In this document: piece by piece, positions 22,140 through 35,210 of the stretch | Layout: the number at the start of each line of letters is the position of its first letter | Position numbering within the stretch: position 1 is the first letter of the stretch | Origin: Cycas panzhihuaensis | Lineage: Eukaryota > Cycadophyta | DNA: 64,000 bases | Assembly: GCA_023213395.1 (NCBI GenBank) | Contig: CM041465.1 | Location: forward strand, 97,967,741-98,031,740 | Direction of reading: 5' to 3' | The notes under the pieces: generated by a model | The model's input: only the letters and a program-made list of their open reading frames with translations | Told to the model about the DNA's origin: nothing | Databases searched by the model: none | Position numbers and translations under genes: made by a program

Positions 22140-24690
22140 GATCATATTACTTTGAAAAACTCCTCAAGACATCCATCATAGGCATCCTAGTAGCCATAAT
22201 ATGAAGCTTATCTATGATTAACAAGGACTTCTGTTTCCCAATTGGTTGGGAAAGCATCCTTTAAAAATCATAATGACTTGGGCAAACAAGAATGGTCTTG
22301 GGGAGTAGAGGAATCTCAAAAGGTACCCATTCTATGAGAGCATCTAGATAAGAAGAGGAAGAGGCCCCTATGGCCTGTTTAGCTACTTGAGACCTGGTCA
22401 GAGTGTATAGAGGGGCCATCTTAAGTATTTGGACGACTCTCTTTCCCTTGTTTTAGGATCGAGAGGGTGAAGGGAATTGATGGAGAGAACCAAGAGGAGA
22501 GGAAGAACTTCTCATCATTTTTCCTTTTGCTTATATAGAAGAAGGGTTAGGAGATCACCCCCTATTCTAGTTCCCCCTATGGTAGGTATGCTAGTGTTAT
22601 TCCCTATGTTTATGGAAGGGATCTCTATGGATAAAATTTGGTCAGATTGGGCTTAAATACCCACCTAGGAGAGGAATCGCAAGGTGGGGTAAGTTTAGGA
22701 TGTTGCACCTAACATTAAGAGTCCTTATGGAAATAGTCACCATGGACTGAATACCACTTCTTTTCTAGGGAAGGTTTGGTCTTCCTAGCTTAAGAGGAGT
22801 GGGCATTTCTATCCTTAGGAGGTGCTACTTGGGAGGCACAGTAGGCAGGGGCTATGGGGGTTTGGTGGTGGAGGAGTTTGAAGCTTAAGCTTCTTCATCA
22901 TGCATTTAAAAGAATGTATGGCAAAAGTCAAAGGATCTAAAGTTTTATTTGTTGAGTGGGTAGAAGACTTTTGAGATTTTAGGATCTTGTGTCATATGAC
23001 GAAGGGGGTGCCTCTCATCACTGTGATAGTTTAAGAGGCTTCTTGAGACTCACTTGGATCTCAATAGCCTCAAGGGCCAAGCATTTAGCTATGGTGAAAT
23101 CACACATTGTTGCCCCTATTTTAAGGACTTCAATGTATACTTCAAGACAAAGGGCATTTATGAAGATATCCCTCTTCAATGCTTTAGGCAATGTGGCCTT
23201 TATAGAGTGGAGAAGGTCATAAAAGTGCCAAACAAAGTTATGGTTCATTTCCTTGTGACCTTGTTTAAGTGAAAGTAAAGCCTTCATCGCACTCTTGGAA
23301 GGATGAGCAATGCTAAAATAGTTAACAAACTCATCCATGAGCTATTCAAATGAATGAATAGAGTGGGTGGGGAGGCAATAGAACCATGTAAGGGTATCTC
23401 CCTACAAAGAACATGGAATAAGCTTCATTAAAATGTGGTCATAAGCCCAATACTCGATACATACCATAGAGAAATTTCTAGCATGTTCGGTTGGGTCTTG
23501 TGATGAGGTCCCATTGAACTTAGGAACCTTGGGGGGATGAGGTGGTAAGTTGGTCCTTAATGCCTTAATAGATAAAGGAGTTTACCTATAGTCAATGAAG
23601 GCGGACCCTTGGTTGAGTCAATGGGTTGACAAGAGCAAAAGGAGGAGGTGGGCATGGATGCCCAAATCCCCCCTTAAGAGGTTTGATTAAAAGAGGGGTA
23701 GGGTTCCCTCTCACTTGATGGGAAGGAAACACTCTGAATAAGAAGGGATGAAAAATACATAAATGATTAAAGTGACCCACTCCTCCTTGTGGATGTGCCC
23801 CTTGTTGAAAGGGGACTTAAGAAAAGGAGCCTTGGGTAGGAGTCAATCCTCCTTGCAAAGGCATTGCATGTGATGTGGCATACAAAGAAGAAACATATGG
23901 TCTTGGAATAAGGTTTTTCCCATATGGGCCGCTTGTGGGAGGTGCGATACCATATAGGTGGAGGGAATCTACCCAAGAAATGGGAAGGGGATTTACCTTT
24001 CTATAACCTCATGGTTAGGAAGTATATCCTAGGGGTAGGTAAAGAGAAGGATCCCTAGGTTGAGGTTGGGGACACATGTGGATATGTCCCACATGGCTTG
24101 AAGGAGAGGGATATGAAGGCCCTCTAAGTTAGGTAAGAGAAAGATGAACCACAGTAGGTTAAGGCATGGTCACTAGATTAGAAGGAGGTATACTCAACCT
24201 GATTTAGGAGGTGAGTATACCTTGGGTGGTCCCCAGAGTATGAGGGACATACAAAGAAAAAGAGATAATAGGGGATGGCACCATTGTGAATATCAATATA
24301 GAGTGGGAGGAATAAGGAGGCATGGATAAGGAAGAAGAAGGTGATATAGTATGTAGGATGCTTTCCAACCAATTTAGGGGTAGTTAGAGGCTTGTCACCT
24401 AGAAGCATTGGTGTAACACTTCAACAACATCTGTAGCAGTAGTCCCCACTTGTTCATATGAGGTAAAGTGATCCTCACATGAAGTAGACCTTGCAGTTCG
24501 ATCTTCATGCACATTTTCACCAAGGTGGTGATATCCCATAGAAGATGATGTCCCCACATCATGTGGGAGATGATGGAAACTTGTGCATTCTTAATCACCC
24601 AAATAAAAGATAGGGTCATTGCCTTATTAGGTGGGACCCTAGAAGGAAGTTGGGGGTTATTGTTGGGCTTCAAAAATGTAGGCATGGTAG
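22140..24690 (-). pseudogene. gag pseudogene of element C
   Basis: Minus strand. The N-terminus reads MPTFLKPNNNPQLPSRVPPN (from 24685; element E has MPIFFTPNNNPQLPFKVLHK at 51923). A long Pro-rich segment follows. The capsid core starts with VPKFNGTSSQDPTEHARNFS near 23530 and continues with MDEFVNYFSIAHPSKSAMKA, LLSLKQGHKEMNHNFVWHFY and LLHSIKATLPKALKRDIFIN (23338-23110). A degraded nucleocapsid knuckle (KWYSVHGDYFHKDS-stop-C, about 22765-22720) keeps His and the last Cys. Frame is kept over the core but stops and indels lie before and after it. Confidence 0.8.
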
Positions 24691-24943
24691 GCCCATTCCA
24701 CAGAATATCCTTCTATGGCTGATTCAGAATCAGACAAGGGAAGGGGAGAATAAGGGGGTTCTTCCAAAGAGGGAGGGAGACCTCGTAGATGATGAGAAAA
24801 CCATCGCATTCAAGTTCCTCCTAGAACTTTGGAAGAGAGAAAGATAAGTAGAGCAAAGATGTTAGGGGTTGCCATGAATCCAAAAGAGATGCCAAAGAGA
24901 GGAGCTAACACAAAAGAGATCAGAATGACTCCCTTACTAGCAT

Positions 24944-24962
24944 GTCTCCAGTATGGTTGCCA
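24944..24962 (-). other. Primer-binding site of element C
   Basis: Minus strand TGGCAACCATACTGGAGAC starts one base inside the end of the 5' LTR (...GTGCTTCCA). Elements E (TGGCGACCATATTGAGGAC at 51638) and B (TAGTGACCATACTGGGGAG at 34772) have the same site. The shape TGGCGAC...CTGGGGA resembles the tRNA-Arg type PBS I recall for Ogre/Tat elements; the tRNA is not verified. Confidence 0.75.
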
Positions 24963-24963
24963 G

Positions 24964-27653
24964 TGGAAGCACACCTATGGCAGGTCACTAAAGGTAAGGA
25001 TACTTAAGATAATACTATCATTATATTAGGGGCTTAAGGGGTCCTTGAGGAAGGGGATAGTTCATCCACAAAGGACATCTGTATGTCAGAATGTAGTTCT
25101 AGAGACCTACAAATAGTGCACAAGACCTTCCCTTTTGGCAGGCATCTTCTAAGAGCTAAGTTGGGTAAGGGCATCCTCATTTTACTAAGTAGCCTAGGGA
25201 GGAGAGTCCTATCCTAAAGGTAGAAGGAAGGAGAGAAAAATCCCTCTTCCGGGGAAGAGGTAAAGAAGAAAGGATATGCCCTAATAAGGTAAGGACCTAT
25301 GGAATGAGTAAAGGAAGTGGTTGGTTGGGTAGTGTAGAAGGGATTTGGTGTGTGTGAGGACCAAATCTAAGAAATAGGACTAATGATAGGTTTTGTTAGA
25401 GGTCGTCTAAAGGTTATGCCTTTAGAGTTTGAGCTAAGAGGAAAGGTTGCTCAACTATGTTAAGAGTTTTAGGTAGTGTTCTTTATCTCGATTATGGAGA
25501 TGAAATGGTGCAAAGGCCCAAGATATTAATGCTAGAAAAATATAACCCAATAAGCTTACACACTCTCTCTCTTTCCTATCCTCTCTCTTTCCCTTTATTG
25601 ATAGAAGATTAATTTAAAGAAAAAAGGGGGTCTAAGGGAGAGAGAGAACACAAATTATCTATGCAATCTTTCCTAGTAATGTAAGAAAGAAGAGTAGTAC
25701 TCCCAACTAAATCACACTTTCCTAACTCTACCCCTATGCTTATGCATACATGTAGAATGTAAATGGGGGTTGGTAAGAAAATTAAAGATCTTTGGTTGGT
25801 TTGTTCACTTTATTTCCTAGGGGAAGGAACAAGAAATGTACTTGTTCAAATTACCCTTTTATGTTCATATAAATAAGGGAGAAGAGCAAGATCTTTATGT
25901 ATTTATGTGGGATGAAGATGTAAGTATGGGTATATTCCTTTCATGTTTCCCTTTAGTGAATGCAAGTGTACAAGCAAGACATTGCAATCTACATGCAAAT
26001 ATAAGCAAGTTCCTTTTAGGGAAAGGAGGGGGAGGACCAAGGAAAAAAAGAGGGAGAGAAGAGTTGGATGAGGTGTAAGGAGTAAATTGGTTCATTAAGT
26101 GTCGCTCTCTCCTTCTCACTTTCCTTTTGATCGTTGCCTCATGCTCCAAGTCATGGTGGACATTATGGATGAAGCCATGAGTGGGGCTTCCTTACCTTCC
26201 CCAAGTATATTATAAAAGGATGAGGAACTTAAAGGGAAGATTCAAAAGAACATAAATACAAAAAAAGATGAACGTACCTCTTGATTCATAACATAATCCT
26301 GCTTGCTTCAGAAGGATGGTGTCTCTCATACAAACAAACCCTCTCAAAAATAAATAGGTACATACATATACATATATGTATCAATGTGTATGTATGCCTT
26401 ACTAAAGTGGGATCAATGTTTGTTTTATACTTTGAGAAAAAGAAATAAGATGATGCACAATTTTCCTTATGTATGATGGTGTTTCATAGAACGTTTTAGG
26501 GAAAAGAGAGGGGTTTCAGAGTAAAGAGGAGGGTAGCCTCAGAATGGCTAGCTCCCTCAAGTGGACCATCTGCTATGTGATCAGGTACTGCAAGAGTGGG
26601 TTAGATGGAGATCAAAAGCTTCAGGTAACCAAAAACCATAATAACTTACAAGAGATACTAAGTGATACAAAATGTTGCAAAAGTCATAAATGCTACAAAT
26701 GTTATAACTTTTGTAAAATAGGCAAAGAGGATGTAAATACCATGAAAAGAAAGGCATATGAGGGAGATTACTACTAAATAATATGTATATGGGCTTAGTG
26801 TAAGCATTGTAAGTGCTATAAATACTACAATCAAGAATGAGACCCTCACCCAAGGGGTTTCACGGCTTGTAGAGCAGATATGATGTAGGAAACTTCAAGA
26901 AGTAGGGGGTTGCCCTGGAGGATATGGAATCAGGAGTCAGAACTCTAATCATTTTCTCCTCTTCTCCTTCTCTAGGGTATCTAAAGAAATCTATCCAACT
27001 GGACCAAGGAGGACCCAAGGGGTCTGAGGGTGTAATCAATAAAGGGAAGAAGGGTTTACCTTAGTTTGGCCACTAAAAAAGAAGTAAAATATATACTAAA
27101 ACATAGGCTAAATGAAGATGTTGAATAAAACACACTTGTTGAAGAAGAAAATAGTAGAAGCAAACCTATTTCCAATCATAAAACTAAAGTGAAATAGGTG
27201 TTACCTCATGAACAAACAAGGAGAGCCAATTGTCCTTGTTAGATGAAGAATGGACTCTTTTGGAAGTGAGGAAGAGACTCAAGCCTTGGAATCTTATTAA
27301 AGCTATTGGAGTGAGCATAATATAAGAAGAACTTACTGAGAGAGGTTTAGTTTAGACCTGTATATTAGGGTTTTTTCCCTTTCAAGACAAGAGTATGAGA
27401 AGAAGGATGAGAAATGTAAAATTGAGACATTTTTTCCTTTCGTTGGAGAGCCAAGAGAGTTAAAATGAGCTCAAATTTAGATTTTCATGTCCCAATTAGG
27501 GTTCTCAAGTGATTAGGGTTCACTCTGGGTGGTAAAGAGTGCTCTACCATTTGTCAGTTTTGCAATAAATACAAAATTAGTCATTGCTAGGCCACAAACA
27601 TTAATGGACTTTTTCCTTGTAACAAACCTTGTGGTACTATGATTATTAATGCG
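24964..27653 (-). repeat. 5' LTR of element C (about 2.69 kb)
   Basis: In plus coordinates it starts TGGAAGCACACC at 24964 and ends near AATGCG at 27653, by alignment with the complete copy F2 (53354-56027, ends TAACACA). It holds purine-rich and CT-rich stretches (CTCTCTCTTTCC near 25565) and a conserved GACCCTCACCCAAGGGGTTT near 26840. A short run of TGCTACAA/TATAA words (26640-26830) is shared with F2. No coding function is expected. Confidence 0.85.
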
Positions 27654-28205
27654 ATACTGTAAATATTATCGTGATGCAGGCTAAACATAGAGAAAAATAA
27701 AAAAGAGCCTAAGTGACCCCTAAAAGATGAGTCTTACGGGTGTAATAACAAGGTTTGTTAGACTAGCAAGGATTTTAAAGGACCTGTAGGGTATGGCATA
27801 GCCTCCCAAATGCCAAAAGGGTGCAAAATAAGTAGTAATAAGGGACATAAACATATATAAAAGGATAATTGAGCCAAAATGATATAAGGTATGTATGATG
27901 CTAAACATAAGAAATAAGTGGGTTGTAGGGGCCTGTAGGTACCCAAGGGTGCTAGGAAGATGTCACAAGGGGTTGTGTGGTGTAATAAGACCATGGTCCT
28001 AAGTCTAATCATAGACTGGATCACAATCATAGGCACAAAATATGTAGGCAAACTAGGCCTCACAACTATCTACATAATAATGTCACATAAAATATAACCA
28101 TAAAGCATCTCACCAAGTCATGAAATAAATGAGGGGAAGGGGTAGAGATGTATACCTATGCCTACCTAAGAGGCACTATCCATGCCCATTCTCAGTAGCT
28201 GAGAA
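27654..28205. other. Unassigned sequence between elements C and D
   Basis: About 550 bases right of the C LTR with no match I can see elsewhere in the window and no convincing gene. The minus-strand open frame at 28063-27758 (101 codons, hydrophobic, many Leu/Ile/Pro) has no recognisable motif. It may be old flanking DNA or the end of another element. Confidence 0.4.
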
Positions 28206-28239
28206 ATAGTCCTTCTTGCCCATTCACCTCTCTTCTAGC

Positions 28240-29450
28240 TCCTTCTCACTTGGCAGTGGTTTATTCCTATCAAATGGGAGGGAATCCATATCCTTGCTTT
28301 AGTTCAACCTCTAGAGGGTGATTTGGATATCCATGCCCACCTCCTCTTTCTTCTCTCGTTGACCCATTGACTTAATGAAGGGTTTGTCCCTTTATTAACT
28401 GTAGGTCAACCCCTTTATCTATCAAGGCACTAAGGACCAACTTGTCACCTCATCCCCCCAAGGTACACAGTTTGATGGGACCTTATCACAAGACCAATTG
28501 AACATGTCAAGAGTTTCTCTATGGCATGTATTAATTATTGGGCTTAGTACCACATTTAATAAAACTTTTCCATGTTCCTTGTAGGAAATACCCTTAAATG
28601 GTTTCTATCTCCACCCACTCTATCCATTTATTCCAGTAGCTTGTGGATGAATTTATCAACTATTTTGACATTGCCCATCCTTTTGAGAGTAGAATGAAGG
28701 CTTTTCTCTTTCTTAAACAAGGTTATGAGGAGATTAACTATGATTTTGTTAGCCACTTTCATGGCCTTCTTCGCTTTATGAAGGCTGCATTATCTGAAAA
28801 GTTGAAGAGGGATATCTTCGTAAATGCCCTCTATCCTGAGGTGCATGTTGAAGTCCTCAAAATAAGGGCAACAATATGTGATTCTACCATAGCTACATGC
28901 TTGGACCTTGAGGTTATTAAGATCTAAGTAGGTTTCAGGAAACCTCTTAGATCATCAAAACACTGAGAGTCACCCCTTCTGTCATATGACATAACACCCC
29001 AACAACCTTAAAAGTCTTCTACCTAATTAATGGAGAAGACTTTAGATCGTTTGACTTCTATTACATGTTCTTTCAAATATATAATGAAGGAACTTAAGCT
29101 TCAAAATCCATTTCCACCTTTAGATTCCCATAGACCTATCCACTAGGCTTCCCAAGTACTACCTCTTAAGGATGGAAACACCCATCCCTCTTAAACTAGG
29201 AAGACCAAACCTTCCTTGGATAAGAAGTGGTGTGCTGACTATTTCCATGAGGACTCGCAATGTTAGGTGTAGCATCCCAAACCTACCCTACCTTGTGATT
29301 CCTCTCCTAGGTAGACATCTAAGCCTAATCTGGACCAGCCTATCCATAGGGATCCCTTTCCTAAACATGGAAAATGGGACCAGCATACCCAACATAAGGG
29401 GAACTAGAATAGAGGATGATCTCTAACCCTTATTCCACATGCACGAAAGG
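28240..29450 (+). pseudogene. gag pseudogene of element D (N-terminus missing)
   Basis: Capsid core: MDEFINYFDIAHPFESRMKA, FLFLKQGYEEINYDFVSHFH and GLLRFMKAALSEKLKRDIFV (28643-28840), parallel to element C. The nucleocapsid knuckle relic K-K-W-C-A-D-Y-F-H, then E-D-S-Q-C (about 29220-29262), keeps two Cys and one His. Stops replace Gln codons after it. Confidence 0.8.
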
Positions 29451-29859
29451 AAAAAGGATGAGAAGTTCTTCCTCTCCTCCTAGTCCCTATCATGAAACAT
29501 CTTTGCCTTCTCAATCCCAAACCAAGAGAGTCATCCAAATGCTTGAGATGACCCCTTTATATGCTCTGACTAGGTCTTAAGTAGTTAAAGAGGCCATAGG
29601 GGCCACATCCTCTTCTTAACCAGATCCTCCTATGGATAATTTACCTTCTGAAATTCCTCCACTTCCCAAGACCATTCCCATTCACCCAAGTCATTATGAT
29701 TTTGAAAGGGTGCTTCCCCAATCAACTAGAAAAAGGAAGGTCTTCTCAATCATAGACAAGCTTCACACCATGGATACTAATGCAATGTGCTCTCCTTTTG
29801 GAGGCTTTAGGTCTAGTGGATACATGCATCCATGCTTTGAGTGCTACCCCAAGCTAAAA

Positions 29860-31250
29860 TCCCATCATCACTTTTAAGCTTAAAGGGCCCCTCAGCAGTG
29901 AAGGAATGCTAATGGAATTATCCTTTCACCATATCCTTGACACTCCCAAGTGCACCCTAAGAAGGACTATTATAGATAATGGTTTTCTATCAATGCTATG
30001 CCACTATACATCATCACGCGAGTTTGGTATAATATCCCTTGAGCCAGTTCTGTGGCATTGCCATGGCTATGATAGTAGTGAAAGGACACATTTAGGTTTT
30101 GTCTTTATCCCCCTTACTCTTAAGAATAGAACCATCCTCACTGATATAATGGTCCTCAATATATACATGGACTATAGCCTATTATTAGGATGTCCATGGC
30201 TTGACTAGATGGGAGATGTGTGCTTGTCATGTTAGGTGTAGGCGAATTCGTCCATGAATGATGAATGAATGTTGTTTCTTGGGAGCCTCCTCATCTTAAA
30301 TAATTGCATCAATCTCATTAGGTGGCTTGTGACCTAGCAAAGGGCAATGAGGGCACATCTACTCATGCCTCCACCTGTATGATTGATATCCTAATTCCTT
30401 TAGCTTAGAGGAAGGGGCCTTCCACTTCCTCTTCCAACCTTATCTATTTTGTCTCTATTGGTGTAGGGAGCTATGGGTACCTCACCATTTTGATTGATAA
30501 TAAGTTTGATAGTGAAGATGAGGAGCCTCCTCATCCCATATCCCTACTAAACACTCATAGGAAGTGCTTACTCTATTCTAGGTTCCAAGCTAGAACCCAT
30601 TCTATAGAGGAACCCTGCACTCCCATCATATCATGCATGGTCACTCCCATCTCATAAGTGACTTCCCAATCTACTTACTTGTCTACCTCCTATACCTCAT
30701 CACCTTCCTTGAATGATGAGGGAAGGAAGCCTCCTATTCCATGATAAAGGAGGATGCTCTTTGAATCTTCTAAAGAGTCTTTCAATTATGTTGAGTGGTG
30801 GGTTGATCATTTTGGGACCATCACTCCCCATGTTACTTCTCCTTCCTCATCATCCCTAAGTAAAACTATTCATAGGGTAGATTGCTTTGAGAACAATCAG
30901 GCTTTATGAGAGCATTTAGCAGGCTCCATGCCTAATCTTCCTCTTGGCCGCCACAAACTCGGTTAACAGAAGGTCCTAGCCCTTAGGTCACCCCTAACTG
31001 ACTTGAGCTAGCTTAGTTCTTCCATACCCCTTCTTGTTGACCAAGCCCTCCTCCATTTCGAAGAGAGGAATTCCATGTGCATGGGAAACCAAAGACATTG
31101 TCCTTACCCACAGCAAAGTCATGAAGGTAGGAGTAGAATATCTACCTAAAGAAATAGAGAATACGCCCTCCTTTTTAGGAGTTCCATGATGGTTTTGCAT
31201 GGGATTACACAAACATGAAGGGAATAGATCCCTCCATCATCACCCACAAC
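29860..31250 (+). pseudogene. Protease and linker of element D pol
   Basis: The protease loop region reads TPKCTLRRTIIDNG (about 29943-29985); the loop's next residues are changed by a small indel. The strand with YSLLLGCPWLD follows near 30175-30208. The linker with EWWVDHFGTITPH is near 30790-30830. Its order and spacing match element C. Confidence 0.72.
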
Positions 31251-31309
31251 CTTACAACCATCCTAGGAACTCACCCTATACAATAAAATAGTGCCCCCTT
31301 CATCCCAAG

Positions 31310-32190
31310 CTATTTGTTACAATTAAGATGGAATTGGAAAAACTCTTAGATGTAGGGTTAATTAGTTCTATCAATTACCCTAAATGGGCTTCCAACAATG
31401 TTCTTGTTGGTAAAAAGAATGGAATAATTTAGATATGTGTTGACTTTTAAGACATCTACAATGCATGCCTTAAAGATAATTTTCCTCTACCCTTGATTGA
31501 TTAGATCATCAATTACATCACCAGATTGGAAGTCATGTCCTTGATGGATGGCTTCTCGGTTATAACTAGATCTAAATATCCCACAAAACATCACAAAAAT
31601 GGCCTTCACCACTCCTTCGGGCACCTTTTCCTATAAAGCAATGCCTTTTCAACTTAAAAATGTAGGCACCACTTATCAAAGGATGATGCAACTTATTTTC
31701 CATGACCTCATAAATAAAACCCTCAAGGTCTTCATGGATGATATGATGGGTCTCTTTCATAAGAGGGCCCATCACCCAGAGGATTTATGTGCCATCTTCA
31801 TGTGATGTCATAAATACCATGTCAATTTAAACCCACTCAAATGTATGTTTGCCATAACTATTCACAAGTTCCTAGATATTTTTTGTTTCTAAACAAGGGG
31901 TCCAAATTGATCCTAATTAGGTCAAGGCTATTGTTGACATGCCTCTACCCAAAACACAATGATAAATCAAGTCATTTTTGGGTGGTTTAGGTTTCCTTAG
32001 GCATTTTTTAGTAGACTTCACCATAAATGCTAAACCCCTCACTAACTTGTTGAAGAAGGAGGTACCATTCGTTTGGTCCCCCAAAGCCCAAGAAGCATTT
32101 CAAGAACTTAGGAAAGCCTTAGCTTCCACTCCAATCCCAGTGTCTCCTCTCTTTGACTATCCTTTCATTCTTTATATGTTGGCCACTGAC
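31310..32190 (+). pseudogene. Reverse transcriptase and start of RNase H of element D
   Basis: RT pieces are MAFTTPSGTFSYKAMPFQLK (31599-31658), TYQRMMQLIFHDLINKTLKV and FMDDMM (31735-31750, the YxDD box with Phe-Met). The later part GGLGFLRHFLVDFTINAKPL and TNLLKKEVPFVWSPKAQEAF (31981-32100) is well conserved. RNase H starts at SPLFDYPFILYMLATD and stops at the element B junction. Upstream RT is shifted between frames. Confidence 0.82.
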
Positions 32191-34771
32191 TGTTTCACCA
32201 AAACCTAGCCTCTTTAGTCGTATTTAAATCATGTTGGTAAACTAATACTTGTTACATGGTTTTATTGATGGTAGTTGATGTACATTGATTGTATTTTGAT
32301 GGATTGGGCCTTGTGTTATTGAAATAATACATGTTTTATTGGTTGATGAAGTATAATAAATGATGTTATTATCTTGTATTCTTATCATTTTGTCGATATT
32401 ATAAACTATGAAAATAAAGTTTTCTTTATGACTAACAACCCATACTTCTTTCAAAGTTTATTATTTTTAAATTTTTTATCCTTAATTTCACCTAATTTTT
32501 TATCATTTTTGGGCTTGTATTTATCATTTTCATCATGTTTTGGGGCCCTCTCCTCATTAATAAAGTAATTTATACCTTAATTTATCAATAAAAATCATTT
32601 TTTGACCTTTTTAATGAGTTATATTTCCCTCCTAACTAATCTCCATGCTTTTAACTCCATATTTATAAAACTTTATATGCATGCATTTAGCCTAGATTTG
32701 GTGAGATTTGATTCTCTTATTGCCTAGAAGTATTATAAAGGGATTTTTGATCATAGATTTTTGTTATGGAGAAGGAGATGGATAGGGGAGACAAATATAG
32801 TAGTGAAGAAAGTTGAGAATTAGAGAGGAAGAAGTCATCCTTACTCTTTGATTGAGAGATTTTGTGAACTTCTTAGAGAATTCTTGAGGACTACTATTGT
32901 GTTTTTTGGAGACTTGATTTTCTAAAGTTATTGGGTAAAATCTCAAAGAAGTTTTGTTACTGTGCTACTGCTACTTGATTGTTGATGGTCTAATATTTCA
33001 TCTCTTTGGATCCTCATCAATTTTTACTTCAAACTTCTTTGGATTTAGTAAGATCTTTTCTATGAGCTTTCAAGCTTATTTCATATTGTCTTGAAAGTAA
33101 TTTTAGCTCAAAATTATTTCTTTTCATTGGTTGATTACTATTGGATTGTTGTTTGGACTTTTGGAATTGAAATATATACTGAAAGGTTCTCCCTTTATAG
33201 GGTTCCTTAAGGATAGACTAGGGTGGGGCATGGTCATGTCTCCATCATATATCTAGTTACTTCTTCCCACTCTCTTTTAGTAGCCTATATTTCAGTTGGA
33301 TTTTCGCTCTTGTTTAGCATTATTTGGCTCTAGTTTAGACTCTTTGGATTGTTGTTGCTTCCTTCTTTACTCTTGTTTTGAAGGAAAGTATATGGGAAAA
33401 GTTAGTTAAGTGAAAAGAAAACTTCCATTCTGAGGTGCTCTCTACAATAGGAAAGGAATATTGGTCTTACATCTATCATTACATGCACTTTTATTTTTAA
33501 GTTAGCTCTTACATCTTGAGAATCAAAAGTTGATAGTGTTGTTTAGTTGGAATATCTCTAATTTTCAATTTTTATATTGGGTTCAAGGATTCCTTTTGGA
33601 ACTCTTACTACTCCAACCGTGATAGAACCTTTGGTTGATATTGCATACATGATGATTCTTCAAATTTATGACTTATTTATCATCTTATAGGTCTAAAAAT
33701 CATCATAAAACAATAATACTTTCCTTTAAGGTTCTCTATTTTTATGCATTATTTCATCATTTTAAAAATTAGTTGCATGGATCAAGGTTAGAGCATATTG
33801 GCTAGTCTTACATGTAGATTAATCTCTTTTGAAAGAAAAATTGTATAAAGATTGTGTGGTTATTTTTAGATTTTGTTTGCATGGCATCTCTCTTAAAATG
33901 AATCATGCATGTTGTATGTAGGAAAGCCACTTCATCGTTGCATGTGCATCCTTTATCTTGCATGCAACAAAAAAAGACTTGCATACATATTGCATGTGCA
34001 TCTTTTATCTTGCATGTAACAAAAAAGGACTTGCATACATATTACATGTGTATCATTTATCTTACATGTAATAAAAAGGACTTGGATGCAATGAAAAAGG
34101 ACTTGGATTCAATGAAAAAGGACTTGCATGCAACAAAAAAGGACTTGTGTGCATAGTTTCTAGTATGTTTATTTAAAAAAATAATAAAAAAGGACTTGCA
34201 TGGATAGTTTCTAGTGTGTTTATTTGAGATTTCATTATAAAAAAAGAAAAAAGGAAAATAAAAAGATTGATGTGAGTTTGCTCTTGTGGTTTCTTTGATT
34301 ATATCATTTTGCTCTTTTAGCTTTTCACCCTTGCAGCAATATCAAAACCTAGAAACCTAAACAGGATAAATAATTGTTTCCATTAACTCACCCTCTCCTA
34401 CATCTTAGTAAAACTCGAAGAGTTGAACCAATTATAAGAGATGAGTCCCTAGGAAGGATGTTGAGGATATTATAAATGTGGATTTAAACATAGAACTACT
34501 TCATTAAGATGTGTAGGTTGGTGGGTTCTATCACCCCATTTCACATCCACACCTTCATCGTACCCACTCTCACTAAGGTAAATGACATTACTAGGTGAAG
34601 ACTCCTTCTTAGGAGTTAGGCAAAGATGGTCCTTTAGGTCTCTTTTGAGCTTTGTATAGACCTTTCCCAAGTCCCAAACCATCTTTCTTGCAGCTTTGCT
34701 AAGGATCCAACTTAAGAGCCCCTTAGAACACCATCATCTTACTAGGGATAGACCTTACACCACCATCTTTC
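32191..34771 (+). repeat. 5' LTR of element B
   Basis: Starts TGTTTCACCAAAACC at the break in element D and ends just before the PBS at 34772. It aligns with A 12586-14902. It contains one ATTATAAACTATG motif (32398-32410) and an internal expansion of GGACTTGCATGCAAC-type repeats (33905-34215) which is why it is longer than the LTR of A. Confidence 0.88.
33905..34215 (+). repeat. Tandem repeat expansion within the 5' LTR of element B
   Basis: Two levels of repeat are visible. A unit of about 55-58 bp (TTGCATGTGCATC...TTTATCTTGCATG...AACAAAAAAGGACTTGCA) occurs about three times from 33938. A shorter unit AAAAAGGACTTGSATGCAAY is then iterated about five times to 34200. LTR A has a single eroded unit (14380-14470). 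The 3' LTR of B has a shorter, decayed version (49310-49450). Confidence 0.85.
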
Positions 34772-34790
34772 TAGTGACCATACTGGGGAG
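34772..34790 (+). other. Primer-binding site of element B
   Basis: TAGTGACCATACTGGGGAG directly follows the LTR end. Compared with the site in E (TGGCGACC...) it has two changes in the first four bases, both G/C-to-A/T. Confidence 0.7.
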
Positions 34791-35210
34791 CCATTGTTTA
34801 TCTTCAAGTAAAGCTATGGAAACTACAATACCTACACCTAGGTGGTCATTGAGACTTTAAGGCCTTCTACCTGATTCTAAAATACACCCATTACACCTTA
34901 TTCAGGATGTTTTGTTATCATGTATTGAATCCTCAGAGTTTCAAGTACATGACGTATATGTTTATCCTCTTGAATATTCAACATAACTATATAACATATT
35001 AATGGAGCAGGAATATCTAGATCCTTTGTAGTATCTTGGTGATCCTTCTTTTACAGATCCTTCTTTCACACAGGAAGAACCACTTATTGCTTGATTACAT
35101 CCATCTTTTCCTGAGCTGATTCTTACTAGGATCCCTACCCACTTATGCATGCCTAGTTATCATGATCCATTTTGCAAGACTCATACTATGTCATCTTTAC
35201 CACAACATGT
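34791..35210 (+). other. 5' leader of element B
   Basis: Untranslated stretch between PBS and gag. I see no supported gene or repeat. Weakly AT-rich, with CATTACACCTTATTCAGGAT-like plain sequence. Confidence 0.5.

Larger units (their letters stand above)
28206..32190 (+). mobile_element. Element D, left part: gag to RNase H, interrupted by element B
   Basis: Tat-like element of the C family on the plus strand. Its homology to C starts inside gag (near C 23760) and runs to the first residues of RNase H (FILYMLATD at 32160-32190). It is cut exactly where element B's 5' LTR begins, and RNase H resumes at 50063 after element B ends. The 5' LTR and gag N-terminus are missing on the left; element E (51151-52806) holds just those parts. 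Confidence 0.85.

Noticed and set aside
26200-26225. TATA-like ATATTATAAAAGG in the LTR of C as a promoter
   Set aside because: It reads on the plus strand, opposite to the element's transcription, so I did not call it.
27758-28063. 101-codon hydrophobic minus-strand frame as a possible organelle or membrane protein fragment
   Set aside because: No recognisable motif and composition typical of chance frames in AT-rich DNA.
31572-31775. Minus-strand frame opposite RT of element D (and a similar plus-strand one at 20110-20391 opposite RT of C)
   Set aside because: The two look alike only because both are shadows of the same conserved RT region.
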